Assembly (NCBI GenBank): GCA_021464415.1
Contig: JAKCWG010000392.1
Location: forward strand, 1 to 64,000
DNA: 64,000 bases
Direction of reading: 5' to 3'
DNA from: Lonicera japonica
Taxonomy: Eukaryota > Streptophyta > Magnoliopsida > Dipsacales > Caprifoliaceae
The notes under the pieces are model-generated. The model worked only from the letters and a program-made list of their open reading frames with translations, had not been told where the DNA came from and searched no databases. Shown piece after piece: positions 1-10,188 of this stretch. Each line of letters opens with the position of its first letter. Position 1 is the stretch's first letter. The position numbers were made by a program, and so were the translations under genes.

Positions 1-1217
1 TCAAAACAAGGTCTAAATATCCATGAAGGGATTTTTTCCGTATATTTGATTCTCTGAAATTGAAAGAATAAAAGAGTTGTGTTGAGAATTGCTTATTTTA
101 TATGGTAAACCCCTTTGAATTGGTTAGTTCCTAGTTCCAATACTTGCAAATTACTACAGTTCGCAAGAGAACTAATAAAATTCATTTCATCAGGTTCCCC
201 GCTACCAAGATTATTTGCACCTAGACTTAAACCCACAAGGTTTTGCAGTCTTCCAAAGTCTATTGAAATCTGCATGGTAAAATTGTTGATGGCCAGGTCA
301 ATATATCTTAGTTTTGTAGCGTTAGAAAAGGAGAGTGGAAGGGGTCCAGTGAATTGATTGCCACCTAATTGGATCCGTTCGAGAAGAGGAAACATTAAGC
401 CTAATTCTGGCGGAAGAGTACCATGGAATTGATTATATGAGATAGAGAAAAGATTTATAAGAGAAAGATTATAAAGAGATGGAGGGATCACACCTGAGAA
501 ATTATTGGCACCCAAAGTGAGCTGACTCAAGTTTTTCAATTCACCCAGGGAATCTGGAAGAGTTCCAACCAAATTATTGCTAACAAAAGATAAGCTTTCA
601 AGAGAAGTGAGATTGCCAATCGAGTTAGGTATCTCTCCAGTTAAATTATTGAAATGAAGCCAAAACCTTGTGAGCTTAAACAAAGACCCAAGCTCTTTTG
701 GTATTTTCCCCAACAATTTGTTGTTAGTTAGTGCAAGGAATAAGAGGTCTGAGCATTGAGATATGTTGGTTGGAATTTCACCCTCAAATGAGTTCGCACG
801 TAAGTCTAATTGTTGTAATTTAGATAAGCGACCAATTTCAGGCGAGATTTCTCCTCCAAGCGTGTTGTTAACGAGCCAAAGCTCCGTGAGGAAGCTCATA
901 TTTCCTATGTAAGGAGACAAATAGCCCACCAAGCCTTTAGATGTGAGATTTAAGATAATGACTCGTTCTCGACGATCATTGCACGTAACACCATCCCATT
1001 GACAGAAATGGAAAGAATCGTTCCACGAACTGAGAGCCCCATAAGGATCCTGGATAATCGCTGACTTGAAGGCTAACAAGGCAACATGATCCGTTTCGTT
1101 CCCACCAATAATGGCAGTTGTTTTGAGTAGGGCAATAGTTCTTTTTTGTAGGCATATGGTGAGAAAGAAGAAGAATATGGCATGGAAATTGAAAGAGGGG
1201 AATGATCTTAAACACAT
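1..1217 (-). pseudogene. LRR receptor-like kinase, subfamily XII type, 5' part (copy 1)
   Basis: Reading on the minus strand from the ATG at 1217, the protein has a hydrophobic signal peptide (about residues 10-30), then an LRR N-terminal cap (DPYGALSSWNDSFHFCQWDG, about 58-77), then about ten 24-residue leucine-rich repeats with LxxLxLxxNxLxGxIP spacing. This is the ectodomain layout of plasma-membrane LRR-RLKs of subfamily XII (the EFR/FLS2/Xa21 group), which often sense microbial ligands; no ligand can be inferred. The frame stops at 93, inside an LRR. Similarity continues in another frame towards position 1, so a 1-base indel has broken the gene near 110. The kinase half would lie outside the window. 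The start is chosen because copies at 28,456 and 57,606 begin with the same MCLRSFPSFNFH. Plant RLK pseudogenes can still be transcribed. Confidence 0.85.
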
Positions 1218-1320
1218 TTTTGGTGTTTGAATGTAAGCTATGGGCTTTATGATCTTGCGTTTCTCTCATTTGTGTGCTCTGAATAAATAGAGCATTCTTT
1301 TGGCTTATAATTCATGCACA
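1218..1320 (-). promoter_or_regulatory. Proximal promoter and 5' UTR shared by the RLK copies
   Basis: Immediately upstream of the copy 1 ATG. A TATA-like CTATTTATTC is present on the minus strand near 1283-1292. The same block, including AATAAATAGA and TTCTTTTGG, is conserved upstream of the copies at 28,457-28,560 and 57,607-57,710, so it was duplicated with the gene. The promoter role is inferred from position and conservation only. Confidence 0.45.
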
Positions 1321-2760
1321 AGTTGGTTGGATTTTCAAAGACAGTGTGCAACGTATTATTGCGATACCGACATTGTATCGTTGAAATCAAGATATATAAA
1401 TAGTATTGTCAAAAGTCAGAGACAAGTTGCATGTTACATATCAATAATTGTTATAAAAGAAGTCAAAGAATAATATCTTCTTATTTTTTTTAATTTCCTT
1501 TTTCTTTCTTTTGGATTATACTAGGCACTGTCCAAGCTAACTTTTACGCATTTCGATTAATCCTCGTTCACAGTTTAAACTACACTTGTTGTCGGCCATA
1601 TAATGTTTTTGTAGCCACTGTAGTTAGACTAGACTAGGGAGCTTCAAGTCGACCCTAGAAAACTGAACTCAGGGCAATAATCACTAGATGATTTGTTCTT
1701 TCTTTTCTTTTTATTTTATTTTTTTTAAAAAACAAATTCCTTATTGACTAATGTTAGTCATGGTAGGCTAGCTATCTAACAATTGTGTCTTGGAAATAAG
1801 GATTTGACCGAGATTAAGGTAAAATTAATTATATCTTTTTGACATTTTTCTTCATGTTTCATTATAATTATGTATTATTAGGCTTCACCAGTCTAGATAT
1901 AAAATAAATAATGCAATTGATAAATCTAATGTATATATGAAGTACTATTTTAGCTCTTCATAACATCCTGTTTATTTGTTTCACGGTGATTAATAATAAC
2001 CAAAAATCATGTTTAAGTCTCCATTAAATAAGTTTTTTCTAAAAGTGAACATATATATATATATATATGAGCACAAAAGTCAACATACTAAGATATACAA
2101 AAGATCGTGTTAATTTGTGCTCTAATGCATATGGTGAACGCATGTATATAGAAAGAATAATGTCCACACATTTATTAAATTAGACGTGAAGTGTATGTGG
2201 CAATTTGTATTTTAAGTGGGCTTTCGTTCTTGCACTTTAGGAAATTAGTGCCATTCAATCCAAGTGTAATAATAACAATTACTTTAATTTGGAATTTGTA
2301 GTTGAGAAAACAAAATTGCCATATTTTGCATAAGAAAACCTTATTAGCAATATCCTTTATATATGCATGGACGCTAATCCTTTCTATCACGAAGACTTTT
2401 GAAAAAAGGAAACAGAAAAACTTTTGAGGATTCCGACCAAAACCTTGACTATAGCTTTGAAAATAATGAATTATACACACAGACATATATATATATATAT
2501 ATATAGATAAATAGTTGGTCTACCAAAAATAAATAAAAATACAGATATATAATTATTTCTATAAATAATTACCCAACTTAAAAGCATCCTTGACTGTGGC
2601 AGTAGGCAGCTGCCAATGTGGCCCAACATTTGACTTTTGTATTTATCTGGTTAATAAAATAGCAATGAACACCTATATACGTGATTTTTTAATTATTTTT
2701 TTAGTTATGCATCATTAAAATTTAAAACTTTTTGCTAATTAGTTAATAATTTTATCTTTG
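1321..2760. other. Intergenic AT-rich DNA without recognised genes
   Basis: I see no supported coding region. There are (TA)n microsatellites near 2053-2067 and 2487-2504. The short open frames are interrupted and low in complexity. Confidence 0.5.
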
Positions 2761-3855
2761 GCCTTACCATTAATCGAAAGCGAGGTTGGCCCTCAGTTTA
2801 TAAGGGCCCTAAATGAAATTTTGTCTCCAGGCGCTTTTAATTTTCTCTTTCTATATATTCATACATAATTTTTTAAGTGTGGATCAATAAGGACTGAACT
2901 TTTTACAACGGCTTTTCACCGCTAAAAATATATTCTTAATACTTTGAAGACGAAAAACTGTCGTTAAGAAGTTCGATCCGTATCCGTGCCAGAAATGCAC
3001 TTTATATTTATATATATTTAAACACGCTAATAAATTTTTAACAAAATAAATAAATAAATAATGTAAGGAAAGAGAACAAATAAAATTTCTCGGTCTTATT
3101 GAATTTATTTAAAACAAAACCTAAAAGATAAAATTTTATTAAAATAAAATAAAATAAAATTAAATCGGAGCGGCAGCTTGTCAGAGAATCGTGTAGCCTA
3201 TCGGAATAGTGGCAGGTGAGGCAAGGTCGCGGAGCCATGAACAATTGAAGGTTGGAGAAAAATTAGAGAAATCAAAGAAACGAAGGTCGAAGACAGAAGA
3301 TTTGAAGCCTAAAAGGAATATATATATATATATATATATAAAGAAAAATAAATAAGTTAGATGGTTAATGTGGATAGTTGGCTAAATCATTAATGATTAA
3401 TCACAGATGGTCTATATTTTGATTTGTAGTTGGGCCACTTCAGCACTTCTTACTCAGTTGGGCTTAAACATGTAACGGGCCTTAAAAAGTTAAGGGACTT
3501 GGGCCTAAACCTGTTATAAAAATAAAGTGGACTGTCGTAGGTTGGGCCCTAGGCGATCGCCTAGTCGTCTTATAATTAGAGTCAACCTTAATCGAACTTA
3601 TATTGTAACTCATAAAAGTATTGTTAAATTCAGATATCTCATAATTTAGTCACAAACATTAAAGGTGTTTTAATTTAGAGAAAAAAAAATTCAAAATCAT
3701 TCAATAGTTTATATTACATCTTTCTAAAACAAAATTAAAGCTCTTTTTCTAGGCTTCTTTTTTCTTTTGATGTATGGTCAGTATTAATTCACCAATAGTC
3801 TAATTTCACTCTCATCTCCACATGTTATCGGTTAATATACTAGTCTATTAATTAT
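2761..3855. repeat. Segmental duplication, partner at about 56,060-56,765
   Basis: Shared blocks include TTGGCCCTCAGTTTATAAGG (2,785) against TCGGCCCTTAGTTTATAAGG (56,081), and the stretch with CAGTTGGGCTTAAACAT and TTAAGGGACTTG (about 3,457-3,510 against 56,390-56,430). Similarity ends near 3,850, where a degenerate retroelement begins. The partner is likewise followed by RLK-cluster flank, so this is an old duplication of the RLK neighbourhood. A (TA)n run lies at 3,318-3,340. Confidence 0.6.
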
Positions 3856-3859
3856 CTCT

Positions 3860-4984
3860 TCTCAGTCATGAATGGGCTGTTTAGTGCCTTGATAACTATT
3901 AGTGTGAATGTAAGGAATGTGTGAGAGCTGTGAGGTAAGGGATGAGGTCATCCATGTGGTAAGAAGAGTGTGAACTGATCGCTATAAATGAAGGATAATA
4001 TGGTATATTAGAATTATGCAAAAATGATATGAAAATTATGTTTCTCTATCTAGAATTCTCATTCTTCTTCTTCTCCTCTATAAACTCTCTTCTAGATCTC
4101 TTTTTAACCTCTAAATTTTCTCTTACTTTCCCTAATTTATCTTTTTCACCTTTAAATTTTTTTGTTTATGTTCCTTTTCTCCAATTTCTACAACTCAAAC
4201 CATCTAAAAATTACATAAATCAGATTAGGAATTTACCAATTCCTGACAATTGGTATAAGAGGACTTTCACTTCGACCTAATCGCTTAAGCTCGGTTAATG
4301 GTGGAACTCGAGATTGTGCACTAGAGGATTATCACTCACCTTATATTGACACCTTGTAATCGAACATAGATGCCCTTGCTACCAACTTTGATGAGTAGTT
4401 TAGGTGGATTAGGCAAAAGTTAGATCCAAGAGGTGAAGCTTTTTCAAGTGACCAACCAGTAGCGGATCTGAAGCAAGAAGCGTTGAACTCTGCACATGTT
4501 CTAGATCTCGAACATAAAGAGTCTGAAATTGAAGCATAGTAGGATCACAAGGTGGTTGAATTCAAAATAGATTTGGTGCAGAAAGTCACCACTATTAGAA
4601 CAATTAAGGAGTTTCTGGATAAGGGATCATAGGTTCTCCACCTCCAACAGCTAAGGTGCAAGAGAGGAGTGCAAATTCAGATATAAAAAGTACTATGAAC
4701 AACTACAGAAGCACTCAATTTAATTATAAAAACCCCAATTTAGGTTTCCCAAAGCTTAATGGTGAAAATATCAATGGATAGGTTATGAAATGCAGTATGT
4801 TTTCTAAGCTTAATAAGTTTACTACGGAACCGGATAATTTATATGTTGCATTGCATTTGGACAGAATAGATGCAGCATGGATAGATAGATAGATAATTTA
4901 TATCTATCTATTATTCTTCTCTCTAAATTCTCTTCTTAACCTCTAAACTATCTCTTATTCTCCCTAATTTCTATTCTTCTGACA
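3860..4984 (+). mobile_element. Degenerate Ty3-type LTR retrotransposon remnant
   Basis: A 5' LTR-like region (about 3,860-4,248, with GCTATAAATGAAGG near 3,981) ends in CCTGACA. It is followed by ATTGGTATAAGAGG, a mutated initiator-tRNA-Met primer binding site. Next comes a gag-like stretch: in frame near 4,745-4,880 one reads FPKLNGENINGxVMKC and later LALHLDRI-like residues with stops, matching the Ty3 gag pattern. A 3' LTR fragment (about 4,888-4,984) repeats the pyrimidine-rich LTR tail (CTCTTCTTAACCTCTAAA...) and ends again in CTGACA. The middle and 3' part of the element are gone. It is old and non-functional. Confidence 0.6.
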
Positions 4985-5556
4985 AAGTTACCTTGAAGTT
5001 GTTGAGAATGGTTGGCTCAAACCATTGATCCCACATGGAAAAATTATAAAATTCAACATGGGTATATAAGTGAGGGAGTGTCACCCTATAGTAACGAGGC
5101 ATTTTAAGTGAATACCCCACACCTGTGGCCCAAAGGTTTAAATTGGGGACAAAATCGTTACTATGTGTGCGGACCAACGGGCCTGGTTGGTGCCCCGAGC
5201 TAGACCCATGTGCCGATGGGCACAATAATTGGTATCAGAGCTTAATGGTGAATCCACGTATTTGTGAAACAGTACCGGTAGCTGGACTCGGTGGAGTTAG
5301 AAATAACTCGGTAGAGCCTAAGGTGATAAGTCGCTACAAAAAGCCTCTCGGTGGCTGAACTTAGAAGAGTTAGATTCGGAGAAGCCGGGAGTAGAGTCAC
5401 TATAACCTACATTCACCTGAGGTGCTGTCAAGGTGGTTGTGTAGGTTCCTCGAGTAAAGTGAAATAAGGTGTACCTCGAGATATGCATTGACCAAAGGTG
5501 AACGATCTTGTGGACATTGTTGAGTGGTGACCTACATGGACAGTTCTAATGTGGAT

Positions 5557-6455
5557 TGATGGTGTCAAAATCGAGAACAGATAATTGACGACCGGCCAAT
5601 CAGTGAATAATGGTGAATTAGAGGTTTAATAATGGATTGTAACTGTGAACAGTGATTGTGAACAGTATCACCGTATATGTGAACATTGGTTGTGAACAAT
5701 ATCACCGTGACTGTGAACAGTACCACTGTATATATGAACAGTAATTATGAACAGTGACTGTGAACAGTACCACCGTATATGTGAACAGTGACTGTGAACA
5801 GTACCGGCAGAAACTGATTAAAAATGAAGATGAACACGAGACCTTTTTTATTAAGGTAGGTTCCCCCGGTAGTGCTTATGCTAGTCCGGCAGTACGTCCT
5901 CCTTTTGTGTGTGCTTGCTTTGTATTAGCTCAAAGGCAATCAATTTGGATAATAATACAAGCTACCAATCTCTCTCTCTTTCTTTCTATAATTTTCTTAA
6001 TTCTATTTATAAGTATAGAATTAGGATTACAAATATTTCAACAGAATAAATAATAAACTGTGTAGGAGAGAGAGCGTATAAGGATGGTTATTTTTGGGGT
6101 ATGAAAAGAGAGAGTATAAGACCCTCGAAAATTGGCTTGTATTTATTTGCCAATGGCTTTATATCTCTTGAAAGAAGATATGTTTTTTTGGTGTGGTTTG
6201 AATGAATGAATGAGGGGGGTATTTATAGGTAAAAAATGAAGGGCAAAAAGGTAAATTTGTGTAATGTATATGATGTGTATGCTTAGGTCACATGTATTCT
6301 AGAATGTAGATGATGTGTATGCTTAGGTCACTTGTATTCTAGAATGTACATGATGTGTACGCTTAGGTCACATAGGTAAAAATGGTATTTTACTGGAGTA
6401 AAAGTGTTGAATTACCTTTGTACGCCAATGATAAAATTAGTATTTAACCCCATCA
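5557..6455 (-). repeat. 3' LTR of the LBD-carrying element
   Basis: On the plus strand it begins TGATGGTGTCAAAATC and ends AACCCCATCA. Inside are a TGTGAACAGTACCACCGTATA minisatellite (about 5,640-5,805) and a roughly 43-bp tandem triplication containing ATGTGTATGCTTAGGTCAC (6,270-6,380). It differs from its partner by a few substitutions and one short deletion in the minisatellite. Confidence 0.85.
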
Positions 6456-6606
6456 ATTGCCCCCTATCCTTATCATTTAGCTCGGATGAGCTGATTGGTG
6501 AGAATATCCTTCAATCCGGGAGCTAGAAGTAGTTTTGAGTTCTGAAGTTCGTGATGTCTTAAGCCCGAATCCTTCGTAGGTGAACAAGGTCGACAATTCG
6601 ATGCCT

Positions 6607-6908
6607 GCAAGAGGTCTTTTGCCTTTTTAAGAGGTCTTTTGCCTATGTTAGGTCTTTCGCCTGTGCTAAAGGTCTTTTGCCTTTGAGAGGTCTTTCGCCT
6701 GTTTTAGAGGTCTTTTTCCTTTTTTAGAGGTCTTTTGCCTTTGAGAGGTCTTTCGCTTGTGTTAGAAGTCTTTTGCCTTTGAGAGGTCTTTCGCCTGTGT
6801 TATAGGTCTTTTGCCTTTGAGAGGTCTTTCGCCTGTGTTATAGGTCTTTTGCCTTTGAGAGGTCTTTTGCCTTTTTTTAGAGGTCTTTCGCCTGTGTTAG
6901 AGGTCTTT
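6607..6908. repeat. Tandem minisatellite, unit about 20 bp (AGGTCTTTCGCCTGTGTT)
   Basis: About sixteen imperfect units alternating AGGTCTTTTGCCTTTG and AGGTCTTTCGCCTGTGTTA. They lie between the purine tract and the LBD ORF. A short palindromic TATATGTATATATACATATA run follows at 6,907-6,950. Confidence 0.9.
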
Positions 6909-7256
6909 ATATGTATATATACATATACGTATACATATATATATATACACACATGTATAACTTTTTTTTTTTTAAAAAAGCATTACCGCAGCATCAACAT
7001 CATACACATATTTTCTCCCCCTATGACGACATTAAAGAGGGATCTAGGGCGGTGGAGCTTAGATGCACGCGGGAGGCGCTGCACGCGGGGGGCGCTACAT
7101 ATTTTGACTTTTTAAGAAGACAGCTTTTCGTCTTCGGGATTCTTTCAATGCTAGATGCCTCTTGTCCCCTCTTTCTTGTCATCTCCCTCAAGATCCATCT
7201 TCTTCTTATACCTTTTATAGGGGATACCCATGAATAAGGGAAAGTAAATCACAAGT

Positions 7257-7697
7257 ATGCCGAATACCTTCCGTTGTACAGGTTCTTCTTGTGCTGCTTG
7301 TACTTATAGACGCAAGAAATGTCAGCCATGGTGTGAATATGCACAAATTTTTCTGGATGTGATTACTCGTCAGGATTATCGCACAATCTTCACTGTTTTC
7401 GGGGTGAAAAGTGTTGCAGATATTTTACAAAATATCCCCAAACATCAATATCTTGAAACTCTCAATTCATTCCTTTTTGAAGCCACAGCGAGAATCGAAA
7501 ATCCCACTAAAGGATGTACTGCTCTCCTTGCTTCTCTTGAACAGAAGGTGGAAGACTTACAAGCACGGGTGACGGCATTAGAGGCTCGGTTAGAAGGGGG
7601 TCTTCCTGCGTTAACCCGTTATGCTCCTCTGCTCCTCCTGAAGGTTCTTCGAGGTTCCCTTTGTCGGCAGAAAATAACGTGCTTGCTGTTATTCTGA
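7257..7697 (+). CDS. LOB-domain (LBD/ASL) protein inside an LTR element
   Basis: The 146-residue frame has a recognisable LOB domain over residues 7-115. It contains the CX2CX6CX3C zinc-coordinating block (SSCAACTYRRKKCQPWCEYA), the central GAS-like region (FGVKSVADILQNIPKHQYLE), the AxARIENPTKGC segment, and a leucine-zipper-like coil (LEQKVEDLQARVTALEARL). LBD proteins are plant-specific nuclear transcription factors that act in organ boundary, lateral root and nitrogen-response programmes. The frame has no intron within the domain, which fits an RNA-derived copy. Downstream, the last 30 or so residues look out of frame and the natural C-terminus is probably the ORF at 7,598-7,999. It lies antisense to its host retroelement. 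Whether it is expressed is unknown. The LOB call is firm; the LBD class is not assigned. Confidence 0.85.
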   Translation: MPNTFRCTGSSCAACTYRRKKCQPWCEYAQIFLDVITRQDYRTIFTVFGVKSVADILQNIPKHQYLETLNSFLFEATARIENPTKGCTALLASLEQKVEDLQARVTALEARLEGGLPALTRYAPLLLLKVLRGSLCRQKITCLLLF

Positions 7698-7999
7698 CTA
7701 CCGTGAATCTTTCAAAAAATGGGGCTTTTCTGACTGAAGTGGATTTGCCGTCATTTCTAAATGCGTCCTATGACCAGGCTACCTTGGACACCGTTTATCA
7801 GGCTGCCTCGGACGATTTTTTGTCGCAATCTTCGCTAGATGATTTTGTTGCGGATTTTGCCAAAACAACGGGCTCTGACTGGACAGTTTTAGGAGATATT
7901 CGCCATGATTTTTCTGATTATTCTTCTTCTGATTTAAGTATTATTTTGAATTTTGGTGCTGATGATCTTCAAATTCTTCAGCCTTTTTTGAGTGACTAG
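7598..7999 (+). CDS. Probable acidic C-terminal region of the LBD protein, other frame
   Basis: An open frame overlaps the end of the LOB ORF. It reads a Pro/Ser-rich linker (SSAPPEGSSRFPLS) and then about 110 residues rich in Asp, Ser and Leu, ending LQILQPFLSD before a TAG at 7,997-7,999. Acidic, hydrophobic tails of this kind are typical activation regions of transcription factors. It has no ATG near its 5' end, so it is best read as the C-terminus of the LBD protein separated from it by a 1- or 2-base indel near 7,590-7,640. The distance is too short for a normal intron. Independent translation is possible but less likely. Confidence 0.5.
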   Translation, partial: GSSCVNPLCSSAPPEGSSRFPLSAENNVLAVILTTVNLSKNGAFLTEVDLPSFLNASYDQATLDTVYQAASDDFLSQSSLDDFVADFAKTTGSDWTVLGDIRHDFSDYSSSDLSIILNFGADDLQILQPFLSD

Positions 8000-8097
8000 A
8001 TAATGTGCACTTCTAGTGAGAGTTTTGTAAAAATGTTCCAGAGATGTTCCACTTGTGACTGTTTAAAGCATAGCTCTTATATGTTGATAGCAATTTT
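8000..8097. other. 3' flank of the LBD ORF
   Basis: AT-rich untranslated-like sequence between the stop codon and the first 110-bp tandem unit. No clear AATAAA signal was seen. Confidence 0.3.
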
Positions 8098-8418
8098 TTC
8101 AAAGTCCTTGGTTTCTTAAAAGGAAAATTTGTTCTTTTTGGCTAAGTCTTGAGTAGAGTCATGCCCCCTTCTGACTTAGGCAAATTCTGACAATTTTCTC
8201 ATTTAAGTCCTTGGTTTTTTAAAAGAAAAATTTGTTCTTTTTGCTAAGTTTTGAGTAGAGTCTTGCTCCCTTCTAACTTATGCAAATTCTGACAATTTTC
8301 TCATTTATTACCAGGGTTTCTTAAATGGAAAATTTGTTCTTTTTTTGCTAAGTCTTGAGTAGAGCCATGCCCTCTTCTGACTTAGACAAATTTTGACAAT
8401 TTTCTCATTTATTACCAG
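8098..8418. repeat. Three tandem copies of a roughly 108-bp unit
   Basis: Each unit contains GGAAAATTTGTTCTTTTT, GCTAAGTCTTGAGTAGAG, the CCTTCTGACTTA block and GACAATTTTCTCATTTA. Copies begin near 8,098, 8,205 and 8,310. They lie directly 3' of the LBD ORF inside the LTR element and show no coding potential. Confidence 0.85.
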
Positions 8419-8779
8419 CAAACGTCAAAATCTTGATCTCTAACCAGTGGTGCAACAGTAGATGATCATTCTCAGCCAAGTCTCTTTGGGCTGAGGTGGT
8501 CCAGCGGTTGTCTGACGGATTTCAAAATCACATTTAGCTTTGTGGAAGTTTGATATCTGCTGAAAATCTCTTTAATTTCTTTCTTGTGGTTTGTAGGATG
8601 AACTTGATAAAAATTACATTCAATTGTAATTTTTTGGAAACTCATTAATTTTACCTACAATAAAGATTATTGATCGTAAGAAAATGATACAACCTTAGAT
8701 ATACTAAAATAAAGAGAAAAAAATCATATATGAGTTATCAAAAAATAACTTATCTCTTCTTTTGGGTTTTAACCCCCAG

Positions 8780-9240
8780 GGTAACCGGATTTTTGAATGA
8801 TTATGCGCCCGTAAATATTGAGCTAGCATATGCTTGCTAGATTTTCGCATTTTTTGTTGCAGCAACTTTGTATCCCCGTTTTGGACTCCAAGATGGCCAA
8901 ATTTGAAAAAAAGATTGAACTGGAAAGTTGTAGCTCTTGAAATTTTCTTCAAAATGGACTCCCGAATCGCATGATTTGGAGTTTTGAGCACAAAGTTATG
9001 CGCCTAATAATATTGAGTCGCCATAGGCCCGCGGGATTTTAGCCTTTTTCTTTCCAGAAAGTTTATATCGAAGTTTTTAACCCCGATATGGACGAATTTG
9101 AACAAAAATTGAACTGAAAAGTTGTAGCTCTTAAAATTTTCTCCAAAATGGACTCCAGAATTGCATGATTTGGAGTTCTGAGCAAGAAGTTATGCCTCCG
9201 AGAATATTGAGCTACGTACACCCGCGGGATACTGAGTTTT
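8780..9240. repeat. Two and a half tandem copies of a roughly 195-bp unit
   Basis: Units share GTTATGCGCC, ATATTGAGCTA, CCGCGGGAT, GAACTGRAAAGTTGTAGCTC and the ATGGACTCC...GCATGATTTGGAGT block. In element orientation this is the leader just downstream of the primer binding site, where gag would be expected. It has no gag-like frame; the 95-residue minus frame across it is a chance ORF. Confidence 0.8.
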
Positions 9241-9316
9241 TCACCGAAAATTCACTTGTAATTTCTAAAGAACGAGAGCTTTAGAGAGCTTATCGTTCCC
9301 ACAGATGGCGCCAAAT

Positions 9317-10180
9317 TGATGGTGTCAAAATCTAGAACAGATAATTGACGACCGACCAATCAGTGAATAATGGTGAATTAGAGGTTTAATAATGGATTGT
9401 AACTGTGAACAGTGATTGTGAACAGTATCACCGTATATGTGAACATTGGTTGTGAACAATATCACCGTGACTGTGAACAGTACCACTGTATATATGAACA
9501 GTAATTATGAACAGTACCACCGTATATGTGAACAATGACTGTGAACAGTACCGGCAGAAACTGATTAAAAATGAAGATGAACACGAGACCTTTTTTATTA
9601 AGGTAGGTTCCCCCGGTAGTGCTTATGCTAGTCCGGCAGTACGTCCTCCTTTTGTGTGTGCTTGCTTTGTATTAGCTCAAAGGCAATCAATTTGGATAAT
9701 AATACAAGCTACCAATCTCTCTCTCTTTCTTTCTATAATTTTCTTAATTCTATTTATAAGTATAGAATTAGGATTACAAATATTTCAACAGAATAAATAA
9801 TAAACTGTGTAGGAGAGAGAGCGTATAAGGATTGGTATTTTTGGGGTATGAAAAGAGAGAGTATAAGACCCTCGAAAATTGGCTTGTATTTATCTTGCCA
9901 ATGGCTTTATATCTCTTGAAAGAAGATATGTTTTTTTGGTGTGGTTTGAATGAATGAATGAGGGGGGTATTTATAGGTAAAAAATGAAGGGCAAAAAGGT
10001 AAATTTGTGTAATGTATATGATGTGTATGCTTAGGTCACATGTATTCTAGAATGTAGATGATGTGTATGCTTAGGTCACTTGTATTCTAGAATGTACATG
10101 ATGTGTACGCTTAGGTCACATAGGTAAAAATGGTATTTTACTGGAGGTAAAAATGTTGAATTACCTTTGTAGGCCAATGA
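9317..10180 (-). repeat. 5' LTR of the LBD-carrying element, outer end truncated
   Basis: Near-identical to 5,557-6,431, including the AACAGT minisatellite and the 43-bp triplication. It stops at CCAATGA, without the last 24-25 bases of the left LTR, and runs into GCACAACA, apparently the end of the surrounding TRIM. The internal primer binding site lies immediately to its left. Confidence 0.85.
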
Positions 10181-10188
10181 GCACAACA

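Larger units (their letters stand above)
5557..10180 (-). mobile_element. LTR retroelement (minus orientation) carrying a LOB-domain ORF
   Basis: Two long direct repeats (5,557-6,455 and 9,317-10,180) bound a 2.86 kb interior. Orientation is set by the primer sites. Reading the minus strand, the right LTR ends ACACCATCA and is followed by TTTGGCGCCATCTGTGGGA (about 9,296-9,315), a Ty3-class primer binding site. A purine tract (GATAGGGGGCAAT, about 6,456-6,472) sits just before the left LTR. No gag, protease, RT or integrase is visible, so it must depend on a partner element. The interior instead holds a plus-strand LOB-domain ORF and three families of tandem repeats. The right LTR lacks its outermost 25 or so bases, so one end is truncated. 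High LTR similarity implies recent insertion. Confidence 0.75.
5000..10188 (+). mobile_element. TRIM-like LTR element, later interrupted by another element
   Basis: The 5' LTR is about 230 bp (5,000-5,229, TGTTGAGAATGG to GGGCACAATA), followed two bases later by TGGTATCAGAGC, the standard tRNA-Met primer binding site (5,232-5,243). The interior has no coding capacity. A possible 3' LTR start is at 5,518 (TGTTGAG), and its possible last bases (GCACAACA) are at 10,181-10,188, after the inserted element. Flanks GAAGT (4,995-4,999) and GAAAT (10,189-10,193) look like a once-identical 5-bp target duplication. The undisturbed paralogous site near 56,850 reads continuously across this point, which supports both boundaries. 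Confidence 0.6.

Noticed and set aside
5754..6053. 99-residue frame, repeated at 9,507-9,800
   Set aside because: It is the LTR of the LBD-carrying element read in one frame; repetition reflects the LTR pair, not a conserved protein.
8704..8991. 95-residue minus frame
   Set aside because: It spans a tandem repeat unit and has no family resemblance.
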